From Alphaproteobacteria bacterium (lineage in GTDB: Bacteria; Pseudomonadota; Alphaproteobacteria; Micavibrionales; Micavibrionaceae): a DNA stretch of 64,000 bases. The stretch spans positions 62,001 through 126,000 of the forward strand of contig JAEUKN010000002.1 in the NCBI GenBank assembly GCA_016794305.1, read 5' to 3'. A program made the translations under genes and the position numbers. Within the stretch, counting starts at the first letter, position 1; each line of letters opens with the position of its first letter. The notes below the pieces were generated by a model. It ran no database searches and was not told the DNA's origin. It saw nothing but the letters and a program-made list of their open reading frames with translations. Positions 1 through 6,712 of the stretch are shown here, piece after piece.

Positions 1-161
1 AAAGCGGCTATAAATCCTATGATAATTCTGATTCCCAACACGAAGCGCAATTTGAGGTTATTGATGAACCTCTCCCGCCTGCCGAGATGCTGGAACCCCG
101 GACCGAGTCTTCTCCGTCCCCCAATGGCTCCACCCTTCAAGGAACGGGGGGGTTGTATTAG
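1..161 (+). CDS. C-terminal end of a gene truncated by the window edge (possible penicillin-binding protein 1A)
   Basis: An open frame enters from the left edge; its first complete codon is at 3 and it stops with TAG at 159-161. The 52 visible residues are hydrophilic and rich in Ser, Pro and Glu, and end in GTGGLY. A low-complexity tail ending GTGGLY is, as I recall, common in alphaproteobacterial penicillin-binding protein 1A (bifunctional transglycosylase/transpeptidase of peptidoglycan synthesis in the periplasm); this identification rests on the tail alone, with no catalytic domain in view. The nucleotide composition of the frame and the tail look coding. The alternative open frame that starts at 19 is shorter in meaning, rich in Arg and Pro, and is rejected as a shadow. 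Confidence 0.4.
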   Translation, partial: SGYKSYDNSDSQHEAQFEVIDEPLPPAEMLEPRTESSPSPNGSTLQGTGGLY

Positions 162-165
162 GCAT

Positions 166-256
166 TTTGCGATTAAGTGGAAGCCGGTTAATCGTAACAA
201 AATGCAACAAAACAAATAGTTAGGCCATTTTTTCGAGTCTATATAACCAAAAAATG
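166..256 (+). repeat. Dispersed repeat family 2, copy 1
   Basis: Contains the core GATTAAG-N8-CCGGTTAATC followed by an A-rich stretch with AACAAAAT and ACAAAACAAAT, then TTTTTTCGAGTCTAT. The same series of blocks recurs at 53126-53219, and the core recurs in inverted orientation at 38562-38606. GATTAA and TTAATC can pair, so the core may form a hairpin in RNA. It lies between a gene end (161) and the stop codon of the next gene (259). Function unknown. Confidence 0.7.
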
Positions 257-258
257 GT

Positions 259-579
259 CTAGCGAGTGGGAGCCGGTGGGGGAGCGTCTGTGTAAACAAC
301 ATAAGTCCCTTGTCCAGAATGACTCGCCAGGAACGCTTTTAGAGCGGCACATTCTTGTAAGGGCATCCTCATCATGGGCTCGCCTTTCTTGCCGCATCCA
401 ACAAATCCCGTGGCCTCAAGCGCCGTCCTTTCAGCATGATTTTGTCCTTGAACATACGTCAAAGACGCGAATATCACGGCTATTGATGTCGCTACCAAAG
501 TGCCACCGGCAATTGCAAGGGGCTCAAAATATCTGCCAAGTTTAACATTACCTCTTCTTACTAAATTTAGTTTACCCAT
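259..579 (-). CDS. Small single-span membrane protein, unknown function
   Basis: 106 codons starting at ATG 579, preceded by a good ribosome site (GGAGAG about 3 nt before AAG-ATG). A basic N-terminus (residues 1-18) is followed by one hydrophobic segment at about 21-45, which predicts an inner-membrane anchor, N-in. The remaining ~60 residues hold two Cys (VGCGKKG and QECAAL), consistent with a periplasmic disulfide, and a Pro-rich tail. I recognise no family. The gene stands alone, tail to tail with the gene ending at 161 and divergent from the gene at 908. The antisense open frame at 276-545 is a shadow: it has no ribosome site. Confidence rests on the start signals and the sensible topology. 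Confidence 0.6.
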   Translation of the reverse strand: MGKLNLVRRGNVKLGRYFEPLAIAGGTLVATSIAVIFASLTYVQGQNHAERTALEATGFVGCGKKGEPMMRMPLQECAALKAFLASHSGQGTYVVYTDAPPPAPTR

Positions 580-907
580 CTTCTCTCCTACTATTAGAAA
601 AATTTTTCAACAACTATTGTCATATACAAAAATTTAGGGCATTGTCAATAGAAAATTTGTGATGGATATAACCATAACTGAGACGGAATAATTCATGTGG
701 AATAAAAAACTTCGTGCTCTCTTCGTGAACTTTGTGTCTTCGTGGTGAACCCAAGATTGCGACGTAAAATGTGCAAAAATAATCCAAAAAGGCCTTAAAA
801 ATTTATTCAAAAATTATTAATCATTATGTCATAGTGTGGGGTCAGATATTCGGGATTCCGCCCCCATGGAATTTTAATAAAGGGGATTTAACCAAAAGGA
901 TTGTCAC
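580..907. other. AT-rich intergenic region between divergent genes
   Basis: 328 bp without a supported gene; it must hold the promoters of the divergent genes at 579 and 908. It includes a cluster of TTCGTG/TTTGTG words at 711-745 (four in about 35 bp), a pattern seen again at 846-885 of the 40-kb block (40846-40885). An AAAAGGA ribosome site at 894-900 serves the GTG start at 908. I see no RNA gene or convincing terminator. Confidence 0.5.
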
Positions 908-1795
908 GTGCCGCATGAATTTTTTGTCTCCAGCGTCTTAACCAAGGCACTCTCACAGCAAAATAAAGACGCGAGCAAAGGGTCGGCATCGCCTGCTGCC
1001 GCGCATGAATCATACACAAATGGGCCGCTGCGCCCACATATTGTGGAATTCAGCAAAAAAACCCGCAAAGATTTCCTGACAATGATCATGGTGTTAGATC
1101 ACGCCATTGACTGGCTGGAAACAAATCTGGAGCGGGTAAAGCTGGTGATCGCCGGCATGGAAGAGGCCGGTGGCTATACGGTTCGCGCCAAAAATTACCT
1201 GACTGATGTCACGGACATCACGCCCTTTCTGGGAAAATTAAAAGAGATCGAAAATTTTTATAACGCGGCCATCGCCAAAAATGACGCCCTGATCAATACG
1301 CCCTTTGCGCCATCCGGACTGTCGGATGAGGGGGGGGCCACGTCATCCTCTCTCGGCAATTTGTTAAAGGGTGAGACAATGAATGTGACACTTTACCCCC
1401 AGGATAGCGCGCAATATGTCATCCAAGGGATTGACCTGCGCAGCGCGACCTTGGGCGTACGGCAACCGGATTTCACCCACTTGGCGGCTGCGCAAAATTC
1501 ACGCATTGATGTCGCCAATATGATTGATATCGCGGTGACGTTGAAAAATATTATTGCGGCGGATATCATGACTCTCTCAACCCGGCGCGAGTTTTGTGAG
1601 AGTGCGATGGCATCGCTCACAGCAATTCAAGATTTACTGAAATCCGGGCAAGGGATCTCTGAACTCTCAGCTATTCAGCAATTGGCGACCGCAAAATTGC
1701 GCGATGAACTCCTGCCGCTGGCGTTCGAACCGCAAAGCCTTATACTCGACCAATTCACCCAATTACAATCCCCGCTTGAGAGCGAGGGAGAATAA
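908..1795 (+). CDS. Uncharacterised protein, possibly flagellin/FlgL-like
   Basis: 295 codons; start GTG 908 chosen because AAAAGGA lies 7 nt upstream. There is no signal peptide and no membrane span. Two features recall the flagellin/FlgL fold: an N-terminal helical part (residues 50-100) containing a GGYTVRAKNYLTD segment, and a C-terminal helix with STRREFCESAMASLTAIQDLL, resembling the C-terminal flagellin helix pattern with a conserved Arg and Phe. Between them, around residues 150-190, is a beta-rich piece with IQGIDLRSATLGV, which also resembles flagellin variable regions. Length fits a small flagellin. The match is by pattern only, so the family is uncertain. It has its own promoter region and is convergent with the SIR2 gene ending at 1816. 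If it is a flagellin, it would be secreted by the flagellar export system whose parts (fliL, fliM) lie 4-8 kb away. Confidence 0.4.
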   Translation: MPHEFFVSSVLTKALSQQNKDASKGSASPAAAHESYTNGPLRPHIVEFSKKTRKDFLTMIMVLDHAIDWLETNLERVKLVIAGMEEAGGYTVRAKNYLTDVTDITPFLGKLKEIENFYNAAIAKNDALINTPFAPSGLSDEGGATSSSLGNLLKGETMNVTLYPQDSAQYVIQGIDLRSATLGVRQPDFTHLAAAQNSRIDVANMIDIAVTLKNIIAADIMTLSTRREFCESAMASLTAIQDLLKSGQGISELSAIQQLATAKLRDELLPLAFEPQSLILDQFTQLQSPLESEGE

Positions 1796-1815
1796 TCATC
1801 TTGCGCATGATGAGG

Positions 1816-2898
1816 CTAAGCTAACTCATTCGCCGTTGCACTTAAACTCCTAAAATATTGTTGGAAAAATTCCACACAACGAATATTATCCAACCCAATT
1901 TTAATATTTCCTTTCGAGGCACCTAAGCGTTTGTCCAGATTAAGCGTAGTGTATATAGCGATTTTCACGATAGCTTCATCCGCCTTTGACAGGCCAAAAG
2001 TCGTAGCAAAAATTCTGGTCACTTTTGTGGGCTGATCATTAGGTTTCAGTAGTTTCATATTAATAGGGTGAAAGGCAAATCCCAAAAACACAATTGTTTC
2101 TGCCTCAGAAATGGCAGAATGTATAGGGGCGATCATCTCTTTGTCGGCCATGCCTTCGGTAAAAGTTTTAATCTGCTCCGCCAGAATGAGGTTTTCTCCT
2201 TTATCGCTTCCGTAAGGTACAGACGGCGATTTTTCTTGCCAGGGTAGATAACCGACAACCCCATAGGGATGATAGATATGAATTTTACGTACTATTTTTT
2301 CTGCTTCAGCCATAGTGATTCTATAATAATCAGAAAGAGCCTGAACCAAAAAATGTTCCACGCAACGATCATAATTAAAGACAATGAACGTGACATTATC
2401 AAAGATTGTTTCAATATCTTGACTTTTTACATCTTCATTCAACATGCGAAAAAAATATTCATACCAATTTGGCTTCGCCATATTCAAATCATAACGATCA
2501 GGGCTGCGTGATGCGGAATCTAATCGAAAGATACTTTCTCTTTCGGCATCCAGAATACTCGTTACAATCCCCAATTTGCCGCATAATTCTATCTCTTTAT
2601 CCTCATGGTGAGAGTGCAAGAAATTATCAATTGAGATTGCAAGCCTAGGCAATGCATCCCGAATTTGCAATGCACTATGGACATACTGTGTAATATCTGT
2701 TTTACCTTCCATTTTAACTTTTTCGCGCATTGAAGCCACGATATCATGGCTACCGCTTATTTGTGTAGAACCGAACTCTTTGAAACGTATGTCTAAAAGT
2801 TCAGCAATCTTGAGCTTTAATTCTTCATTGGTGGGTAGTCCGGCCTCAACGCTTGCTCCCGCGCCTACAATAAAAACTGTTCTAGTGCCCCGCTTCAT
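1816..2898 (-). CDS. Orphan SIR2-like (SIR2_2 type) domain protein
   Basis: 360 residues from ATG 2898. The frame stays open to 3294 but that extension is antisense to the transposase, so it is rejected; 2898 also places the nucleotide-binding GAGAS loop (residues 12-16) near the N-terminus as in the family. Other SIR2-like signs: SIDNFL (about 89-94), FIVFNYDR with a candidate catalytic Asn (about 175), IHIYHPYG with candidate catalytic His (207 or 210), and a late FLGFAFHPIN motif. Family knowledge: SIR2_2-type proteins bind or cleave NAD and several are effectors of anti-phage systems (Thoeris, DSR, SIR2-Argonaute); others are uncharacterised. No partner gene is adjacent on the same strand. 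The upstream side is interrupted 22 bp away by an IS630 element, so its native promoter has probably been displaced. Codon use is more AT-rich than the flanking flagellar genes, which hints at transfer. Confidence 0.75.
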   Translation of the reverse strand: MKRGTRTVFIVGAGASVEAGLPTNEELKLKIAELLDIRFKEFGSTQISGSHDIVASMREKVKMEGKTDITQYVHSALQIRDALPRLAISIDNFLHSHHEDKEIELCGKLGIVTSILDAERESIFRLDSASRSPDRYDLNMAKPNWYEYFFRMLNEDVKSQDIETIFDNVTFIVFNYDRCVEHFLVQALSDYYRITMAEAEKIVRKIHIYHPYGVVGYLPWQEKSPSVPYGSDKGENLILAEQIKTFTEGMADKEMIAPIHSAISEAETIVFLGFAFHPINMKLLKPNDQPTKVTRIFATTFGLSKADEAIVKIAIYTTLNLDKRLGASKGNIKIGLDNIRCVEFFQQYFRSLSATANELA

Positions 2899-2964
2899 TT
2901 CGGTTGACGTATTTAGAAATAGATGATTCACTCTCATTGTTGAGGAACAGCAATGGAGGAAATT

Positions 2965-3426
2965 ATGGCTGTAAAATACGTTGTGAAATTGACATCCGAA
3001 GAAAGAGGTTATCTTGAGGGTCTGATCCGGTACGGGCGGGATGAGGCGGGTCGGCTGTTGAAGGCGCGGATATTGCTCAAAGCCGATGAAGGCTGGAGCG
3101 TTGGCCGGATTGTGGAGGCTCTGGAAACGAGCCGATCGACGGTGGAGCGTGTCCGCAGGCAGTTTGTGGAAGAAGGCCTTGAAGCTTCTATCAGCCGCAA
3201 GAAGCGGGAGACACCGCCGATTGCGCCGATTTTCGACGGAGAGAAGGAAGCGCGGCTCATTCAACTGGCCTGTTCGGAGCCGCCGGAGGGTCACAGCCGC
3301 TGGAGCCTGCGCCTTCTGGAAGACAAAGTCGTCGAGCTGGGCATTGTGGACAAGGCCTCCGACAGCACGATTGCGCGTGTTTTTAAAAAAACAAACTTCA
3401 GCCTCACCGCCGGAAGCAATGGGTAA
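2965..3426 (+). CDS. IS630 transposase, upstream frame (OrfA, DNA-binding part)
   Basis: N-terminal half of an IS630-family transposase. ATG 2965 is preferred over 2953 because GGAGGA ends 4 nt before it. The protein has a helix-turn-helix, winged domain: LKADEGWSVGRIVEALETSRSTVERVRRQF spans both helices (quoted here only as positions about 43-70), followed by the linker seen in IS630 proteins. The frame stops at 3424-3426. A run of seven A at 3385-3391 preceded by five T permits a -1 shift: reading from AAC at 3390 continues without a stop through Trp-Val-Ile-Pro-Pro-Lys into the downstream frame. The full product 2965-4082 would be about 373 residues, normal for the family. Confidence 0.85.
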   Translation: MAVKYVVKLTSEERGYLEGLIRYGRDEAGRLLKARILLKADEGWSVGRIVEALETSRSTVERVRRQFVEEGLEASISRKKRETPPIAPIFDGEKEARLIQLACSEPPEGHSRWSLRLLEDKVVELGIVDKASDSTIARVFKKTNFSLTAGSNG

Positions 3427-3461
3427 TTCCGCCGAAGGATAATGCTGCCTTTGTTGCGGCT

Positions 3462-4082
3462 ATGGAGGATATCCTTGAAGTTTACACCCGTCCGCGCGAT
3501 CCGGACCGGCCGCTTGTTTGCCTTGATGAAGCGACAAAACAACTCGTGAAGGAAACTCGCGTACCGATCCCCATGGGGCCGGGATGCCCCGCCCGCATCG
3601 ATTATGAGTATGAGCGAGGTGGCACAGCCAACCTGTTTATGCTCTTCGCGCCGCTTGAAGGCTGGCGGCACGTCGAGGTGACGGACCGTCATACCGCCGG
3701 GGACTATGCGCATCTTCTCAGGGAGCTGAGCGATGTTCACTTTCCGCGGGCCGAGAAGATCGTGCTGGTGCAGGATAATCTGAACACGCATTGCCCGGCT
3801 TCGCTCTACCGGACGTTCCCGCCGGAGGAAGCGCGGCGGCTTGTGGAGCGGTTTGAATGGCACTTTACGCCCAAACACGGCTCGTGGCTCAATATGGCTG
3901 AAACCGAACTCAGCGTCCTGTCCTCCCAATGCCTCGACCGCCGTATCCCCGCCAAGGACACTCTTGCTTCAGAGGTGCGCGCATGGCAAACATACCGCAA
4001 TATGCACAATGCCAAAGCCGACTGGCAGTTCTCAAACAAACAGGCCCGCACCAAACTCAAGCGCCTCTACCCGGCAATTTAA
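3462..4082 (+). CDS. IS630 transposase, downstream frame (OrfB, DDE catalytic part)
   Basis: Catalytic RNase H-fold half of the IS630 transposase, which cuts at the element ends and joins them to a TA target. The three acidic positions are visible: Asp in VCLDEATK, Asp in VLVQDNLNTH, and Glu in WLNMAETELS, in the family's DDE order. ATG 3462 is merely the first Met in frame; the true protein is probably the -1 frameshift fusion with the upstream frame, since the frame is open back to 3390. No separate ribosome site is seen before 3462. The C-terminus (FSNKQARTKLKRLYP) is the usual end of this family, so the copy looks full-length and possibly active. Confidence 0.85.
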   Translation: MEDILEVYTRPRDPDRPLVCLDEATKQLVKETRVPIPMGPGCPARIDYEYERGGTANLFMLFAPLEGWRHVEVTDRHTAGDYAHLLRELSDVHFPRAEKIVLVQDNLNTHCPASLYRTFPPEEARRLVERFEWHFTPKHGSWLNMAETELSVLSSQCLDRRIPAKDTLASEVRAWQTYRNMHNAKADWQFSNKQARTKLKRLYPAI

Positions 4083-4096
4083 ATGAATCAAGGTAC

Positions 4097-4172
4097 TAGG
4101 AGCGAGAAACGCAGGACCGTAAGTGTACATTGATGTACATGCGGATCCGAGTATCGCAGCGACGCAGGAGAT
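4097..4172. repeat. Imperfect long palindrome with GTACAT hairpin
   Basis: Just outside the right end of the IS. The tip TGTACAT-TG-ATGTACA is a perfect hairpin; outward the arms GCGAGAAACGCAGGACCG and CGGATCCGAGTATCGC remain partly complementary. The words CGCAGGA and GCAGCGACGCAGGAGATCG recur within it. It resembles a structured intergenic repeat unit, but no second copy is visible in this window. Confidence 0.4.
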
Positions 4173-4409
4173 CGCCGCAAGACGGAGGTTTTTAGAAGTG
4201 CCCTATATACTCGCTCACCTCTTTCCCATGAGGTACTGTTTGGATCGGATAATTTTATCCCGTTATGATTTCCAAAATAGATTATACCACATTGGTATAA
4301 CCTCTCACCTACGGCGAATTTCCTTAACTTTGTGCCGACTGTCTCTTACCTATTTTCCAAAATCACTAGCTTGCGTTCCTTAACCTTTTGACCGAAAGGA
4401 TGATTTTCC
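4173..4409. other. Leader region of the first phoH gene
   Basis: Together with the palindrome at 4097-4172 this forms a 316-bp gene-free stretch between the IS and phoH. It contains the TTATACCA-N3-TGGTATAA palindrome (listed separately) and an AAAGGATG ribosome site before the ATG at 4410. The open frame 4123-4383 has no ribosome site and an improbable composition, so I do not call it a gene. Confidence 0.5.
4282..4300. promoter_or_regulatory. Operator-like palindrome TTATACCA-N3-TGGTATAA, site 1
   Basis: Perfect 8-bp inverted repeat with spacer CAT, 110 bp upstream of the phoH start. The same palindrome occurs twice upstream of fliL (9435-9457 and 9470-9486). The right arm ends in TATAA, so the site may overlap a -10 element. 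The regulator is unknown. Confidence 0.5.
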
Positions 4410-5207
4410 ATGGCTAAAGACTCCTCCAAATCCCACAAATCCCGCAAAGACCACATCGCCCGCGCCAAAATCCACCACCATGACAATATTGTCCATACGG
4501 CGTTTGATCACGCGGAATGGGACCCCTTATCTCATCATGCGGGTGATGAGTTCGCGCGCACCATTGACGGCCGACGCGATCAATCCTATGTCCGCACCGT
4601 GCGCCCGCGATCAAACGGTCAACGCGCGTTAATGGCGGCGATTATGGATAAAAACCTGACGCTGGCGTTGGGTCCTGCGGGAACGGGGAAGACCTATCTC
4701 GCGATTTCGGCGGCGGTGGAGGCACTCGAAAATGGGCGGATTGAGCGCATCATCCTCTCCCGCCCCGCGATGGAGGCCGGGGAGTCGCTCGGTTATCTGC
4801 CGGGGGACATGCATGAAAAAATGGCGCCGTATTTGCGGCCGCTTTATGATGCGTTGGGCGATCGTTTGGGCGGTAAGCGCGTGCGGCAATTGCTGGAGGA
4901 CGGCACGATTGAAATCGCGCCGGTCGGGTTTATGCGCGGGCGCACGCTTAATAATGCCTTTGTGGTGATTGACGAGGCGCAGAATTGCACCTATGCGCAG
5001 TTGAAAATGCTGCTCTCTCGGCTTGGCTGGCATTCCACCATGGTGGTGACGGGCGACCCGGATCAGAGCGACTTGCTCGAAGGGCTTTCAGGGTTAGCGG
5101 AGATTGCGCGGAAATTGGAAACTATTGCGGGAATCTCAGTGGTCCGGCTCAAAGCCGAAGATATCGTCCGGCACCCGCTGGTCGCCGAGATGCTGGATGT
5201 GATATAG
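4410..5207 (+). CDS. PhoH-family P-loop ATPase (first copy)
   Basis: 265 residues, start ATG 4410 after AAAGGATG. A PhoH-type ATPase domain covers residues about 60-265: Walker A in LGPAGTGKTYLA (about 88-99), Walker B VIDEAQN, and the sensor motif VTGDPDQSDL. PhoH proteins are cytoplasmic ATPases related to the helicase core of superfamily I and linked to RNA metabolism; the exact role of this short form is not settled. The first 60 residues are His/Lys-rich and divergent. A second, longer PhoH lies at 58383-59354 in the classical ybeY operon; this one lacks the N-terminal KH-like extension of that copy and stands alone, so it is a paralogue of separate role. No partner gene is adjacent on the same strand. 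Confidence 0.9.
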   Translation: MAKDSSKSHKSRKDHIARAKIHHHDNIVHTAFDHAEWDPLSHHAGDEFARTIDGRRDQSYVRTVRPRSNGQRALMAAIMDKNLTLALGPAGTGKTYLAISAAVEALENGRIERIILSRPAMEAGESLGYLPGDMHEKMAPYLRPLYDALGDRLGGKRVRQLLEDGTIEIAPVGFMRGRTLNNAFVVIDEAQNCTYAQLKMLLSRLGWHSTMVVTGDPDQSDLLEGLSGLAEIARKLETIAGISVVRLKAEDIVRHPLVAEMLDVI

Positions 5208-5216
5208 AAAATTTTA

Positions 5217-5513
5217 TTATAAATCAAACCTTTTTGCGATGGCGGCTGAGGCGGCTTCTTTTATACCTAGGGCTAAAAAACTTGACATAAGATCGAGAAA
5301 AAGTATGAAGTCGATAAAGGCACTAGCGGAGTTAAATGTTGCCGCTAACGCACCCAAGGCCTGGGCAGCACTTGGGCGGCCATCAGCAGCGCAACGTGTT
5401 TGCGCTGCTTTGAGAAAATCTGCGGCCAAGTCGAAGCGCTGCGAAGTCCACTCTCTTATTATAGAAAGATCTCTTACAGCAGGTGAGATATCATCATCTT
5501 CAGAACGCATCAT
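5217..5513 (-). CDS. Small helical protein, unknown function
   Basis: About 98 residues from ATG 5513 (or ATG 5510), with GGAGG immediately upstream, better placed for the second ATG. The frame is open further to a TTG at 5549, but without a ribosome site. Acidic N-terminus (MRSEDDD), then helices with Ala-rich repeats and a hydrophobic stretch ASAFIDFILFLDLMSSFLAL at about residues 62-81 that could be a membrane-associated helix. No family recognised. The opposite strand also has an open frame (5239-5580), but it is Lys/Arg/Ser-rich and lacks a ribosome site at its start. It is tail to tail with phoH, 9 bp apart. Confidence 0.5.
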   Translation of the reverse strand: MMRSEDDDISPAVRDLSIIREWTSQRFDLAADFLKAAQTRCAADGRPSAAQALGALAATFNSASAFIDFILFLDLMSSFLALGIKEAASAAIAKRFDL

Positions 5514-5605
5514 ACCCTCCACACAAATATTTGTGGAGCTTGTACACAATAATGAAAATATTTACAATGAAAAAATTTAGCCTCGAAATAATATTTCCGA
5601 TATTT

Positions 5606-6445
5606 TTACTGCGACGGCAGGTCGGGGAGTTTCTTTTGTTCCATCAACAGCGCGGTGAGGGCGCGGGCGCGGTCGGCATCCATCGCCGCGACAATGGGGG
5701 ATACTTTGGCTTCGGGCATTTTGCCCACCACATCGACCAAAATATCCATATCCAGCGTGTTAAAAATCCGCGCCGCGTCTTTGGGTTTCATGCCGGTATA
5801 GATTTTGACCAGGCTTTGGATGCGGGTTTGCTCCTCCTCCGTTTGTTTTTTGAGGAGGGATTGAATCTGGTCGCGCAGTCCCGTGAGTTCGGTGTATTTG
5901 CGGTCGAGTTCTTTCTGTCCGGCCTCCAGCAAGGCTTCACGTTGCGATAGGGTTTTGTCGCGCGTATCCAGTTCGGCGCGCCGCGCTGTCAGATCCTTAT
6001 ATAAATCGGCCTTAATATCCGAACATTCGGTGTCAATGTCCTTGGCATCATCCCAATTTTTTGGGGGCGAATTTTGTGTCTCAGAGTCCGCATCCCCTGT
6101 CGACTTCGCATGGGCATCGGGCAGGGTTAAATCATCCGGCCCGCCGGCGGTGTCTTTGCTCTCTAAACTATCGGCCGATTTTAACTCATCAAGCGAGGGG
6201 GGCGGAGCAGGGGAGTTTTCCGTTGAAGCGTTTGAATTTTCGGCTATCTTTTCACCTGTTTTTTCATCTGTTTTTTCATCTGTTTTTTCTGGGCTTTGGG
6301 CAGCCAAGACTTCGCCCGATAGTGCGCGGTAACTCATCACACTGTCCCCCACCCGCACCATAAAGGTGAGCCCCGCCACCACAATCATGATCGGCAGCAG
6401 CCGTAGTTTTTTGAGGAATTTTTTATGGGGGGCTTGGTTGTCCAT
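5606..6445 (-). CDS. motE: MotE-like flagellar motor protein (MgtE-N fold)
   Basis: 279 residues. A membrane segment at about 17-37 follows a basic N-terminus; then comes a disordered acidic/Ser/Pro linker (about 45-140), a coiled coil (about 140-205, with REALLEAGQKELDRK), and a C-terminal domain (about 205-275) with KIYTGMKPKDAARIFNTLD and AKVSPIVAAMD, typical of MotE/MgtE intracellular N domains. In alphaproteobacteria MotE is a periplasmic chaperone of MotC, needed for motor function. Last gene of the fliL-fliM-DUF6468-motE cluster, 267 bp after the DUF6468 stop, where a palindromic element intervenes. The linker shows a 12-bp in-frame tandem repeat (EKTD EKTD EKTG) at about 6250-6290. 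Confidence 0.85.
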   Translation of the reverse strand: MDNQAPHKKFLKKLRLLPIMIVVAGLTFMVRVGDSVMSYRALSGEVLAAQSPEKTDEKTDEKTGEKIAENSNASTENSPAPPPSLDELKSADSLESKDTAGGPDDLTLPDAHAKSTGDADSETQNSPPKNWDDAKDIDTECSDIKADLYKDLTARRAELDTRDKTLSQREALLEAGQKELDRKYTELTGLRDQIQSLLKKQTEEEQTRIQSLVKIYTGMKPKDAARIFNTLDMDILVDVVGKMPEAKVSPIVAAMDADRARALTALLMEQKKLPDLPSQ

Positions 6446-6516
6446 CGGTTGATCCTGTGGTTATCTTATTTTTATAGCTAAGGATGAAATTATTTGTACA
6501 AATATTATCCCTGAGA

Positions 6517-6668
6517 CGTCATCCCCGACAAGGGAGGCAAGACCGACCGATGTTCGGGGATCCGGCCTTTTTCTTGGGGGGGAGTATGGACTATGGCTGC
6601 AGCTTCGCTGCACAGGATTCCAGATCCCCGCAGTATAAACAAGCCTCCAGCTTGTCGCGGGGATGACG
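6517..6668. repeat. Palindromic element, family 4 (GTCATCCCCG ends)
   Basis: 152 bp between the DUF6468 gene and motE. Ends are inverted repeats: CGTCATCCCCGACAAG at 6517 and CTTGTCGCGGGGATGACG ending at 6668, with inner inverted words GGCTTGT/AGGAGGC-like and GCAGCTTCGCTGC (a small perfect hairpin around 6598-6610). Elements with GTCATCCCCG termini are widespread intergenic repeats in bacteria. It lies inside an operon, where it may shape mRNA processing. Confidence 0.7.
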
Positions 6669-6712
6669 GAATATTCATGGGCATGTCTGCATTTCTTCAT
6701 TCTTCTATGTCT

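Larger units (their letters stand above)
2922..4093 (+). mobile_element. IS630-family insertion sequence
   Basis: About 1.17 kb, the usual length for IS630-family elements. Both ends carry an imperfect terminal inverted repeat around TGATTCA: TGATTCACTCTCATT at 2924-2938 and, on the other strand, TGATTCATTTAAATT at the right end (4090 downward). A TA dinucleotide flanks each side (2920-2921 and 4094-4095), as expected from TA target duplication; the exact ends are uncertain by 1-2 bp. It carries a two-frame transposase. The element is noticeably more GC-rich than the AT-rich SIR2 gene beside it. Confidence 0.8.

Noticed and set aside
2899-3294. N-terminal extension of the SIR2 gene frame
   Set aside because: It runs antisense through the transposase gene and past the IS end; the family N-terminus and the nucleotide loop begin at 2898.
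4123-4383. 86-codon open frame between the IS and phoH
   Set aside because: No ribosome site, odd composition, and it overlies a palindrome and the operator-like site.
5239-5580. Plus-strand frame opposite the small gene at 5217-5513
   Set aside because: No ribosome site at its start; composition rich in Lys, Arg and Ser as in shadow frames.
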